Assembly (NCBI RefSeq): GCF_029227915.1
Contig: NC_079885.1
Location: forward strand, 8,866,001-8,930,000
DNA: 64,000 nt
From: Hydractinia symbiolongicarpus
Taxonomy: Eukaryota > Cnidaria > Hydrozoa > Anthoathecata > Hydractiniidae
Reading direction: 5' to 3'
The notes under the pieces are model-generated. The model ran no database searches. It saw only the letters and a program-made list of their open reading frames with translations, and had not been told where the DNA came from. This document shows, piece after piece, positions 1 through 11,345 of this stretch. The position numbers and the translations under genes were made by a program. Numbering within the stretch: the stretch's first letter is position 1; every line of letters begins with the position of its first letter.

Positions 1-108
1 CCATGACTTTTGCATGAAAATCCTGTTTTCCATGACATTTTCCAGCCCAAATAAAATTCCATGACTTTTCCATCATTTCCAGAAATTCCATGACTTGTGG
101 CCACCCTG
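1..108. mobile_element. End of a hAT-like MITE (truncated by window edge)
   Basis: The stretch repeats TTCCATGACTTTTCCA-type words and stops at CTTGTGGCCACCCTG. Read on the other strand this begins CAGGGTGGCCACAAG, which resembles hAT-type terminal inverted repeats. The next 8 bases (TCAGTTGC) would be the target duplication, but the other end is outside the window so this cannot be confirmed. Confidence 0.45.
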
Positions 109-305
109 TCAGTTGCTGGCAAATTAAGTGACGAATAAAAGCTTGTGGTGATGCCGATATCTTAGACGAAGGAGACCTAGACGAAGGACCTAGGCATTAC
201 TGCGCGTTGTTTTTCCTCTCTTGTGTATTTTCCTAACCGAATGTTAGAGTAAAATTTCAGGAACTCGTGGGTTATTTCCATTTCTTTATTTCGATTCTCC
301 TCTAG

Positions 306-410
306 ATGTGCGCGAGATCACCTGTTACAACTCGTCTTGAAGAGAACGACATGGCCGATGTTGATGGCCAGCCTGTGTCGGTGAATATCCTGAAGATTTT
401 TCACTTATGA
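306..410 (+). CDS. Possible terminal exon of a plus-strand gene
   Basis: A pyrimidine-rich tract ends in CTCCTCTAG at 305. It is followed by an open frame of 34 codons closed by TGA at 408-410. If real, it is the last exon of a gene coming from the left and converging tail-to-tail on Derlin-1. The short peptide matches nothing I recognise. The evidence is a good-looking 3' splice site plus an open frame only, so chance is quite possible. Confidence 0.25.
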   Translation: MCARSPVTTRLEENDMADVDGQPVSVNILKIFHL

Positions 411-1225
411 GAGAGGTGTTATTGCAGACCTAGATTACTTGGGTAAAGTCATTGATTATCTTTTTATCAATTATGTTAGTCTTCAACGCGCAATTTTCAT
501 TTCTACTGCCTCAAAATAATAATAAATTGCCCCGTAATCATCGAATTTCATTATTTAAATAAAGTATTTCCTTTAGGATAACAAAGAAATATGCCCATAT
601 CGAAAAACGTCATGCGCCAAACTAACATGCCCTATACGAATACTAGTGTATTTTTTGTTATGTGAGTAACCAAGGGAACTCCATAATGTTAGGGGTCTGC
701 TAAGAAAAATACTAATTGTAGAATTAAAGTAGGAAAATATGCCAATTCACTGTGTACAAACCATGTTTAATTAAGTGAACCTTTATATCTTCTTTGGGGG
801 ACGGGAAGGGAGGGGAGGAGCAATCATGTCGTGAACCCAGTAAAAAAAATCCTGCCATTTAAAAATTTCACGATCTGTTCCACAATATTTTCTTTCCAAA
901 ATTACTTCGCCAAGGTTGTTAATCCGTGTTCAACGACTGGCTGAGACTCGAAGTAAAAATTATACTAAAAAACCCGTCATAAGTAAAAAAACAAAACAAA
1001 CTCACTTGTTGAAAGTGACGGCGTGTTATTTTACTTTTAATAACAAACTACAATACCAAAATATGAGTATATCATGATTCGATGAATTGATAAGACTTAA
1101 CAATGAAAAATAAGCCATTGAGGTTAAGAGACAAAATGTTAAGCTTAAAAATATGGTAGGGCTGTTTTCACTGGGCATGAAGCAGATACGCAACAGCTCA
1201 AAAACTTAAAATTTAGTTTTGAAAA
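411..1225. other. Spacer downstream of Derlin-1
   Basis: AT-rich non-coding sequence between the possible plus-strand exon and the Derlin-1 stop codon. It probably includes the Derlin-1 3' untranslated region. I see no further gene or repeat structure in it. Confidence 0.5.
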
Positions 1226-4200
1226 TTAATTATCGCCTAATCGTTGACCGCCACCAGGAAAGCCTCCTCTGCCGTCTGGTTGTCTTCGTGCTTGTGGTGC
1301 TTGTCCAAACCCAGATACACCCCCTCGTCTGTTTGGTAAATAGTTGTACCTAGAAAATCAAAATGAAACACTGTCACAACACGAAATTCTTAAATATCTT
1401 CACATTTTTGGGATTTGACAACGCCGTTAACAACAACGACGACAAAGACGACGGCAAAAACAACAACAACAACAGCAACCAGACGACGACGACGAAATAA
1501 AAATAGCCATTAAAGTAAATTAATTTTAGGGTTTCCGCCAAACCTCATAACTTTTTTACATATATTTATCACTCTCCAGAGAAAAACCTTGAACACATTG
1601 ACAAGCCATCACTCTGTCTTAAAGCCTTTTAAATACTTTCTTCACATAAATATTTCGCAATATTTCTTTCGTGCGTGTGTGCTAATTAAAAAGGGAGAAA
1701 CTTCAAATCCTTGCACGTGATAAACAACACTGCAAGAAACGCTAGTATTAAGTCATCACATTTTAGTGGCCAAATTTTTGACAAAAGGAGAATCGAGAAA
1801 ATTAATAAGGATATCCGTTTTCAAAAATTAAATTTCCAGATTTTTGCAGAAGATAAGCTATATTGCAGGAGTTTTTTACCTTTTTCGTTTTCGTTCGACA
1901 AAAACAGGCATTGTAATAACGAGAGAAAAAAACGTGAACGGTTCCCGTAACTTGACGGTTAAAAAAACAGACCTAAACAAAAGGATTCAGAAAAAATTAT
2001 TTTCCAGGACATTGTTTCATTTTAGAAAGTTTTTAAGAGTATATTCTACTTCTAGGAGTTCCCAGGAGTTTCAAGAAGTTTCCAGCAGTTTCAAGAAGTT
2101 TCCAGCAGTTTCAAGGAGTTTCCAGGAGTAATGGGAATCCTGTTAATACTCGCAAAAAAATACGAGAAATAATGATCAGCGAAAATAAATGTTAGCAAAA
2201 TGTAACTTTTTGCGCAATTCGATAACGTGACACAAGCACTTGCTGATAAACTTACAGTATACTGGGTGTTGAGAGCAGCCTTCGTCCTCCAAAATCCTGT
2301 GGGTATTTAAACATTAAGAAAAAGTACAAGTGACCAACAAATATGCCAGTGATTTCCATTACGCCTCTACAAAATAAGAGAAGTCATGTCACTATAATAT
2401 TGTACGATCTGCATATTCGGTAACAAAAAAAAAACAAGGTCAGGTAAAGAAATAGCTGCATTTTGATAGCCACTATACACGTTTTTTCTTTAATTGGAAT
2501 ATGCTTTATAAGAATATCAGGCTGTGGTTTAAGATTAAAAACAATAGGTCAATTGTTTAGAACAAAAGAGAATTAAGAATAATGACCAGCCTAGTTAGAA
2601 TTTGTGTATTCTTATAAAAGCCACAACTTAAAAGTAATTTGATCCTTTAAGAAAAAGAAACAACTGGTAAGCAACAATCACTCTGAAGTAAATAGAAAAA
2701 GAAAAATAGAAAGAGAAAAAAAGAAAAGGAAGCACAACTGGAATTATAAAAACAGTTTCAATTAGCGCACAATAAACAAGCCTATCTGAGGCCAAGCAAA
2801 CACGTGAATTTTATCACTGCTGATTTTATCATATCATATAACTTTATCACTGCTTTGATTTGCTATAGCTAAAAATAATTTTTGTTTACATGGTAACTGG
2901 TTGTACGGTAACCAAAGTTTAAAAATCACAAAAATTGTTTTTCCTATTACGAGCATATTAGAGACAATTTTAGCGATTTTTAAACTTTGATGAAAACATG
3001 ATATATGAATGTTGCTAAATTATAAAAAGGGAAGTAACTGGATTACTGTGAAAAGATCTCCTGTCTTTTTCTACACTAAAAGTTCAGCTGTCATAAGAGA
3101 AAAAGTCCTCATTTACAACAAAGCTTACGTTCTAAATCCTTACCCTTGTCCAAGTATCATATTAAATGCTGCAAGAACCCAAGGTAAATACATTGCCTGA
3201 AATAAAATAGCATTTTAACAATGAGTGTCTTTTTTTTTACTTTGATTGACCAATTCTAAGTTACGTAATAACAAACAACAGTACTCACTTTAAACTGTGT
3301 TCCAAACCAGAATTGGACAATCTGGTCCTTGTTTATTTGACACCATATATACAACACACTTAAAATTAGTGCATCCATCAACAACTAAATATATAGACAA
3401 AATACTTTAAAAAAGGTTTCGCATTTTTGGCCTAAATCACGAAATTTAGGCCCTGTAAAACACTTTGAAAAGGAATAAACGTTTATTCCGTCAAAATATA
3501 TTGAAATAGGTAATTCTTGCAATTTTTTATTTCTTTGAGGATATCTTTATGAGATGAAAAAAATCCTTTATATTACATCCTAATTGTTTAAGATTTCGTA
3601 TAGTAATTTCTTTTTTTAAATCGATTCAAAATCTTTTGATTCGATTTTTTGAACTCGAAAAAATTTCCTTCTTTAAAGTAATATTCTAAAATAAGCTTTT
3701 TTTAACACATCATTAACAACCAAAACTTTGCAATAAGGGTGTTATACATACCATTAATTTCATTGCAAATCCTAAAAACTGTGGCAACGAGTTAAGGTTG
3801 TATTTCTACAAAAAAAATAAATTTAACCATATGTACGACCCTAACCTGCATTGGTTCATAACTATTGATAATTACAATATGCATTGTATAAGTGTGTAAT
3901 TAATATTCTCTTAGTAAAGCTGAGACCTGTTTGATTTCCGAACTCTAGAACATTTACCAGATACATCTTTTCTAAATGGATTATTTGAATGATCCAACTA
4001 AGGGTTGTGGCAACCCTTTAAGTTGAATCATTCAAAAAGGTTTTATAGGGTCAAATTTGAAGAGATTTGAGGACTTTTGATGAGAATAATTTTTTGAGAT
4101 CAAAGTATATTTTTGAAAAAAAAAAGATGAGAATATTAGAGGTGATTGTCATGGTAATGTCATGAGTATAGGATAGATTTTTACCGCACCCTCCATGAGG

Positions 4201-6156
4201 AAATTTGAGAAGAAAGTTGTTACAAAATCTATTTTTGAAGGAGATTCAAATAGTTTATAGAGACATTTCAAAATTAAGGAGAATTGAGGAGTTTTGAGGT
4301 GTGGCAACACTGAACTTTCCTTGAAATTAAATCACAGAACATTATGAAAAAAGTTAAAGAGAACTAGTCACTAGGCTGTGAAAATCAACAAGGATTATAA
4401 AAATAAATCGCATTGCTATATCTGCCAAATATATTTGGTATATACATCCTTAGCACAAAACCAGCTTGCGTTATAGACAGATAAAGTATTATAGAAATGA
4501 ACTCTTCCTGTATAATTAGAACAAATGTGATATAGGAATGTTTACAAGAAAAGGATACAATTAATGATATCGTATTAAATATCAGCAGAAATAAATAATC
4601 TGCAGGTCTGCCATCAAACACGCCTAAAAAATAATTTAAAATTGTAAACTATAAAATGATTATGACAACACAGAATTAGAAAAGAGTTTTTCAGTAAAAC
4701 CACTCATCGTGTTTACACGATGTTTGTATATTTTATACAAAATAAAGCATAGTTTATAATGTCCAACGCAATTTTGTTGGATAAAAAAAAGGAAACAAAA
4801 GAGAGCTTAAAAAGGAGAAATGTGTGAATTTTTCCAATGACTTTTCAAGGACTTAGGATAAAATGAGAAAATAAAAAAGTTTTTGTTATAAAAGTTGCAG
4901 CCTATATGTGTCCCATTCTCCGTGAGTACATGCAGCACTAAAAAAGTGTTTCATGAAAAGATTTGATGCAAAAATTTTTTTCATCAATTTTGCTGCATTT
5001 CATAAAAAATATGTCCAGCAACAAAGTGCAACAAAATCGCATTAAAAAAAAATGCATCAGAATCTACCATTTACACTCATTTACACTCATTTAACAATTA
5101 AAAACAAGTTAATATTCTTACCCGACTCTAATCTTGTAGAGTAATTATACAAAAAGTAAAGGTTGATAAGATAATGAAAACCAGTATTTGGACTCAGTGG
5201 AAAGTACACGATTGATGTAAACAAACGCCATATCTAAAATTTAAAGGCTCACAATTACAGTTTACAAAATAACTTGATACTTACTAAATAAGCTGAATCA
5301 AAAAACTTATTTCCAGGGTTGAAAATATTTAATACAGGGTGTATCATAATCACATGTGCAAGTATTCATGGTAAATACTAATTGTAATTGCTAAATATTA
5401 ATTGTAATCGTTTGAATATTCTGCTACTGACCAGTTTTGATGTTGTACTTGCAAAGTATAAACCAGTCAGTATCCATTTTATTAACTGAGTGCACCTCGT
5501 CTGAGAAATAGTTTTTCTCATGCACACAAAAAATTCCAACCTATTATATTGAGTTGTTATTTTCAAGTCATCACAGAAGAGAAAAAATGTTCGATTTTGA
5601 TACTTTTGGAATTCAAGATCTTTCAATTTTAAGCTTTCGCAAGTACACAAAACAAACTTGAATCACTGTTTATGTAAATAGAATTAAATGAAAAGATTGT
5701 TTTTAGGGAAGCAATCGTTATAGAAAATCTGTTTTTTATTTGTTTATTTTTTTTATGGTATCATTGTTTAATACCTTCCCAAACGTGTTAGTACTGGCTC
5801 CATGCTCCACGTAAAGCCATATTTTATTGAGCTGACTGTGAAGAAATCAAATCATTGGATTTTTTCATACTAACTGTTTTTCTAACGGTCAGGTAATAAT
5901 TTACATTATATAAACTGTTTATGTATGGTATATGTTATACAAGAAATATGTTGTAAGTCAAGTTTTTGCACTACAAAAACTACCTAAATTCTCATACCTG
6001 AAATTTGTAAGCAACCAAAGAAAAGTCAAGTATCATATAGTATGGATTCAACAGACCAATTCTCCCAAGAAGAGGAAACACAATGGACAGTCCAAACCAC
6101 CATCTTGTAATTATTGGAATGGAACGAAACCAATCACCAATATCACTGTCAGGCAT
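1226..6156 (-). CDS. DERL1: Derlin-1, ER-associated degradation channel component
   Basis: Rhomboid-like pseudoprotease of the ER membrane that helps move misfolded proteins to the cytosol with p97/VCP. Coding exons in transcript order: 5998-6156, 5122-5233, 4559-4623, 3752-3778, 3289-3384, 3144-3196, 2256-2366, 1226-1349. They join in phase to 248 aa, against about 251 in human. Family marks seen: the start MPDSDIGDWFRSIP; the WR pair in QIWRLF across the exon 1/2 junction; FDGRPADYLF; FWFGTQFK; YLPWVL; GHLYFFLMFKYP; RRGGVSGFG. The tail GGGQRLGDN is an SHP-type p97-binding box. The rhomboid catalytic Ser/His are not expected in Derlins. The 27-nt exon at 3752-3778 supplies FLGFAMKLM and is needed to keep the membrane segment intact. 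The start is fixed by alignment of the first exon with Derlin-1. Confidence 0.95.
1430..1498. repeat. AAC/GAC-rich trinucleotide tract in Derlin-1 intron
   Basis: An imperfect run of AAC, GAC and GACGAC triplets just upstream of the last Derlin-1 exon. It is a simple-sequence expansion with no evident coding role. Confidence 0.7.
2054..2129. repeat. 12-bp tandem repeat in last Derlin-1 intron
   Basis: About six imperfect copies of a 12-bp unit of the type AGGAGTTTCCAG or AGAAGTTTCCAG. The tract lies between Derlin-1 exons 7 and 8. The open frame over it is a product of the repeat. Confidence 0.75.
3982..4038. repeat. Imperfect hairpin in Derlin-1 intron
   Basis: The left arm TTGAATGATCCAACTAAGGG and right arm CCCTTTAAGTTGAATCATTC are near-complementary around a GTTGTGGCAAC centre. 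The downstream 250 bp are rich in GAGGA/TTGAGGAG words also seen near 33240-33480. It may be the end of a dispersed repeat. Confidence 0.4.
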
Positions 6157-7400
6157 TTCACAATCAATTTGTTGTTATATAATTACATATATAACTAATA
6201 AAGAATGTAATTTAAATTAAAATTTTAGAAATTACATCCACAGAAACAGCATAAATTCAATTCTAGAAAATCAGCTCTGAATCAAGTGTACATCTGCTTT
6301 GCTGAAATGTATCAGAAAATATATCTCCTTCCAGGAGGCAATGAAGGTGCCAATAACCTGCAAATGCCCGCCTATAGCTATAGTGAAAATTACATCCAGA
6401 AGGGGATTAAAAGAAAGTTGCTTATAATTTCAAACATTGCAGAACGCAGTGAGACAATAAATGAATGATCTTTTATAGCATTATTTTTTTAATATCTGTA
6501 GGTCAAGCAACCGTAATGCAATTTGGCCAAAGGACACGTTTAAGCAAATTGTAGCTTTTTAGCTATCGTACATGTCAATAAATCCCATATAAATTGCAAC
6601 TCTGGACAGTTTGAATAATCTTAATAATTAGATCTTACAAATTATTTAATACAATTTGATAAGCTCATCTGTAAATGCACTTTTTACAGCATACAGCTTT
6701 TATTAGCACAGGATTTTTTCTAATCAGAGTTGATTTTCTAATTAGGGACAAATGTTTATCAACCCAGCTACATGACTCTATACATCAATAGTTTAAATAT
6801 ACTATTTACTGCTCCACTATAAATGATAAACAGGTGGTTATGCCATTGCAAAATGAGTTACTTGCATTATAGTTATTGCACTGAAGAGGTTATTGAGTTT
6901 GGATCTCACTTATATATGAAGCTTATATATAAAATAAATTTTATTCAGGCTTAGCTGTAATAGCTGCAACAAAATCTCATAAATAATAAACTAAGAGTAC
7001 AACGACAAAATAGCACCTTTTTTCTTGACAAATTTCGACAATAAGCTCAGGCGTGTTGCATTTCAGTGGGCCTATTTCAGGAAGGCCCAGGCTTTTCCGG
7101 GCAGTTACAAACGAAGACCTTGAAAAAAACCAAAAGCCTGCGGCCGCCCTCACATATACGGCGCCATTTTCTAACTAGTTTTTAGGACCGATTTTGAAAA
7201 ATACACTTGAATTTGATTAATGAATAAAGTTGTCTAGGCCCTGGACAAAGTTAAGCAATCATTATATTTTTGTATTTATTCCCTTTTAGTCGCATGGAGT
7301 TACTTAATCTTTGTATTATACACTGCTGCTGATTTGTTCAGCAAGCTTTGGCAGACATCACAAATATTTGCTGTTAGAGTCAAATTGTTAGAGTAGAATT
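6157..7400. other. Derlin-1 upstream region
   Basis: AT-rich sequence 5' of the Derlin-1 start codon, which must contain its promoter and 5' untranslated region. I see no clear core promoter signal and no further gene. Confidence 0.4.
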
Positions 7401-7757
7401 GTGGCGCCGTAGATTAGTGGTTATAGCTCTCGTACTCTGTGCGGGAGACCGGGGTTCGATTCCTCTTGACGGCGATTCAACATGGGCGAGTGAATGTTAC
7501 CATAGCCCCGGGTTAACCCAAGCCATGTGAGGGAAATTGGGAAGATGGCACACTGTGTGGGCCGTTGGATGTTGCCGGGAGTTGTCTAGTAGAGCGCGGG
7601 CTCTAACTGGGTCTGCGTAGCTCAAAATGAGCATTAAATACTCTAGGACTCTCCATCTACGCCATGGCCCCTCCTGGAAATAATAGACAGGGTATATCCC
7701 TCGATATTTGTGAGGCTAGCCATGTAAAATATGCACATCTATCTATCTATCTATCTA
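7401..7757 (+). mobile_element. tRNA-derived SINE, copy 1
   Basis: The head looks like a degenerate tRNA: CGCCGT at 5' pairs with ACGGCG about 65 bases on. There is an A-box-like TAGATTAGTGGTTA and a B-box-like GGGTTCGATTCC, the internal RNA polymerase III promoter. A unique body of about 260 bp follows, and the 3' end is an (ATCT)n tail. Two further copies lie at 27266 and 49140 on the minus strand with very high identity. No clear target duplication is visible around this copy. Confidence 0.85.
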
Positions 7758-8865
7758 GTCACCTGACCGACCCTATTTTTTTAATCAAAATTTTTGATAA
7801 ATACTGAGTCGGAAAAGCTAGAATGAAAAAAAAATATTATGTATTTTATGAAATTATTATGAAAAAAAAATATTATATTATAATACGTTTTTGTCTACCC
7901 ACAGCCATTACCCCACACCATTATTATTGTGCTTTCCTTTAAAATGCGAAAAGGTTCCTAGAACTAGTTGAAAACACCGCACGGAAACACCATTTAAATA
8001 AGGTGCCCATCATTAAATATCTGCGGTTAAATGGTGTGCGTTGATGGCTGGATGGTTGGATACAATTTTTCAAATTTTTGAGTTATTACTCTAACACCAC
8101 ATAGCTATATATTTGTGACATCCGCCTTATCAGACAAGGAGCAAAATTTTCCCACATCTTGAATATGTCTATAACAGGAAACTGTGCTGTGGTTTCTCTA
8201 CATCCTAACGCCACATACTTGTGACAGCTGTCTTTTACTTTAAACTTAGTTTCTTACATTGTTTTACCATGCATTTTAAGAAATTGGAAACTATTTTCAT
8301 TAAAAAAAATATGGAAACTGTTTCCATAGATGTGGGTCGCCACTAAGAAATCGATCGATTTAAGAAAGAAAGAAAAAGTCAAATTCATTGGAAACCCTAT
8401 AAAATAGAAATGCTAAATAAACAGTTGTTTTCTTTTCACTTCCTTCTTTTCTTAGCAGCATTTGTTTAGTGTTTGCCGCAACAAGCTACCATTTTTGAAA
8501 TAAACGTACGGTCCTCGGGAATGTATGTCGTGTACAAAACGTCACCAGAGAGGGCGAGAGGCGGGCGTGAAGGGGGTGGTCTGGACGAGGAGGGAGCGTG
8601 AAGTTACCTTGTTCAGAGAGAGAAGGAGGAGAGAAAAATAAGTTATTGCTGTTTTTTAATATTTTTTATGTGATTTTTTAGAAATAAAGAAGAAAACTAA
8701 CTTCGTTCGACTTTTTAACAGCATACGTCATAAAATTCATTTCCTCATATTTTGCTGATCTTTGTGCCTATTGCTAAATTGATTGGCATTGCTTGTTTTT
8801 TTATGATCCATTAAAATTATTTGCTTATATTTTTTTAATATTTTTGTTTACATTTTAAATTGTTT
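7758..8865. other. Spacer between SINE copy 1 and the unknown gene
   Basis: AT-rich sequence with scattered homopolymers and a short purine-rich patch near 8560-8640. It contains the 3' flank of the gene ending at 8866. I see no coding signal. Confidence 0.4.
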
Positions 8866-10200
8866 TTATTCATCTTCGTCATCTTCCGTGATTAGAGCTA
8901 CTTCCATTTGATAGAAATCTCGACTAGGGTGAGATTTCAAATCCTCTTCAGATGTAAATTTTTCGACGCTGCTCTTCACTGAGGAGTTACAGTCCAAAGT
9001 TACATCACTCGTCGAATGCGCTGTGTTTGACAAATTGTTAATAATTTCATCTGGCTCCTCGTTACTTTCATTAAAATCAGTAACACAAAAATCCACTTTG
9101 ACCTAAATATAAAAATAAAAACATTTACGCATTCAGGTCATTTGATTTAGTCCGACAGTAGAAGATGGAAAACTTAACAAGCGCCTAAATCAATAATCAG
9201 TAATTTGCAAAATCGTCCCCAGGGCATTTTGTCTGTTTTCTGACATCGGGATCGGCGTCCCAATGTATAAAAAAGGGACAACAGGCGCTGAAAACGAGGT
9301 TGAGTAATTTTATCTTGGCAGTATTTAGCTTAATGTCTTCATCATCCTAGGTTGTCTTTAAATTTTACTTTCATTAAACTGGATGATTATCATCAATCTC
9401 GTTCTCCGTTGCAAACAAAAACACGAGTCGATCGTTTTTTAAAAGTGCGTATCTGTGTCAATACGCAGATACGCGGTGAAGCTTTTATATGATGCTCGAA
9501 AATTCTCCTTGTTTATAATTTCATGTCTAAGTATATGCGTTGAATTTTTTTATTTTGAATTATAAATTTTCTGTATGTATTAGTCGTGGCCCGTGGATAA
9601 ATCCACGGCTCACCCGTCCTTTATTTACCGCATTTCGTGTGTCTATCTATTGCGGTTACCATTTTTGCGTGAGAGACATACGTATTATAGTTTTAGCAAG
9701 TAGGACTAGCCATACCACACCTTATCTTTACAGTTGACGCTTTTATTTTCTTTCTCATATTCTTCTTCTTCTTCTTCGTAGCTTTCACAAACATCTTTAT
9801 TCTTTCCTCGCAAACGTTGATACTCAGCACTAGATTTGACGCTCGACGCTAAAAATATGTCGTAAAATTCTTCCGGTCGTTTTTTCTGGCATTCACATTG
9901 GCATTTTTTCAAAACTATATCTTTCGCTTTCTCGCTGCGTTTTTTTTCTCCCTTCTTAAACATCGGTAGTAGTTTCCCGCCACAAGTCGCTATGTTGTAA
10001 GAACGATTAGATGTATATCGAATTTTAAACCCAGGATATTCCACGTACGCAAAATGCTCGTTAGTTTTACAATTGTGGTTTATCGTGCACTTCGATGTTT
10101 TGTAGTGTATATCGTTGATATATTTCGCAGACAAACTCAACAAGTTGTCGTAACGTGTCTCATCCATCGTGACTATGCATTCTGTTTGTGTCTTCATCAA
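8866..10200 (-). CDS. Uncharacterised two-exon gene, acidic C-terminus
   Basis: Exon 1 is 9721-10200 and exon 2 is 8866-9102. Joining AAAGATAAG at a GTGTGG donor to a TATTTAG acceptor keeps phase and gives 238 aa. I do not recognise the family. The N-terminal 75 residues hold several Cys (SKCTINHNCKTNEHF). A basic stretch FKKGEKKRSEKAK follows, then a Cys cluster CQCECQ, an acidic run EEEEEEYEKE, and a C-terminal half rich in Ser, Asp and Glu that ends in EDDEDE. There is no signal peptide or membrane segment. The intron carries a short Helitron-like element starting about 25 bp inside the donor. The start is the first ATG of an open frame; a second, in-frame Met lies directly after it. An upstream non-coding exon cannot be excluded. 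The weak donor is the least certain part. Confidence 0.55.
9580..9694 (-). mobile_element. Short Helitron-like element, copy A
   Basis: On the minus strand the 3' end has the hairpin CCGTGGATTTATCCACGG, then CCACGACTAA followed by T. This is the Helitron layout: hairpin, a short spacer, CTRR, insertion before T. The 5' part (CTATAATACGTATGTCTCTC, then GCAAAAATGGTA) aligns with the 5' part of the copy at 27705. It sits in the intron of the unknown gene. The exact 5' edge is uncertain by a few bases. Confidence 0.6.
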
Positions 10201-11345
10201 GATTGTTGTTAATTTTGTGAAAACATGATATTGTACAAGTGATGCTAATGCAGTGCCATTTTTTTCAACTTTCTTTTTTAGATTTCCGTTTTGTATTAGA
10301 AAGACTTCATAAAAAGAGATGTCTCGGTAAGGGATAACTCGAAAATCGAAAAAAATACGCTAAAATTCAACCTGAAGACAGAAGATCTCTTATACCGTGT
10401 TCTAGGAGGATATATTTTTATTTTAAACTACCAGTGTAAGATATTTTTACGAGAATTTATTTTCCCGAATCGATCGAATCTGAATATTTCGCAACCGATC
10501 GATCCCAGGACCTGTAGCGTTTTTGTGTGGATAAAAGGCGTAAACGTTTCATCCTTCTACCAACTTTCGAGGTTGCACATATATGCCTTCTTCTAACCGA
10601 CTTTATTTTAACCCAAAAAGGCTTTGCGGATCTAAAAATGGTACACACTTGTGTGTCGTCATTATAGGTAGCTAAAAAAGCTCGTTTCTCAGAACCTTTC
10701 TTAAAAATCTACTGCGAGCCCTGGGAAAGAAGGTGCGGTTAGGGGGAAAGAAAATGAAAGTGCTTGTATAAAGAATTAATTTACTAGCATCAGTACAAAG
10801 GAATTTATACACGTGAATTTTAATACGTAAAATATCTCCGTAAAATCAAGTTTTTTAAGTTTTGCGTACTGACCTTTAGTCATGGTAACCTGTAACATAT
10901 ACGTCACAGAAATAAAACCCATTACTCTTCTGTCTGTGGCTGTAACACTCCTTAGCCACAGCCGCACAGAAGAATAAAATATAAAATTATTTCGTTTTAA
11001 AAAAAGTTATCGAAGGAGTTAAAAAAGCATGGTTAGCTGCAAGGTTATTTTTGTTGCGTTTTATAAAATGTTTTAGGGTAGAACAGTTATAAAATGTTTC
11101 TCACTTTAGTGTTAAAACTGTCCAGCAGATATTCAATGTTATTAGTTTAGCAGTTTGGTTAAGTGAGACAACGGAATGCCCGTGTTCATTGTAACTTAAA
11201 ACTGGTATGTCGTGTGGCGGCGTGTGTGAAGGCGCTGCGTGCTTAACAAAAAGTGTCACGCTATCCACATTAAAATGACATACTAGATACAAAAAAGTTG
11301 CGCTGAAATATAAATTTATAAAAACCTAATAACGGACAAAACAAA
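10201..11345. other. Spacer between the unknown gene and PPP4R1
   Basis: Upstream region of the unknown gene and the 3' flank of PPP4R1. Only short open frames without family resemblance are present, and I see no repeat structure. Confidence 0.4.

Noticed and set aside
2297-2366. Splitting the Derlin-1 exon at the CCCACAG at 2297
   Set aside because: Reading straight through gives GHLYFFLMFKYPQDFGGRR, which matches Derlin-1, so there is no intron here.
3289-3358. Shorter Derlin-1 exon using the acceptor at 3359
   Set aside because: The acceptor at 3385 keeps phase and restores LLMDALILSVLYIW, as in Derlin-1; the shorter form shifts frame.
7401-7475. Functional tRNA gene
   Set aside because: The tRNA-like sequence is the head of a SINE: the same head plus body and ATCT tail recurs at 27266 and 49140, and the arms are imperfect.
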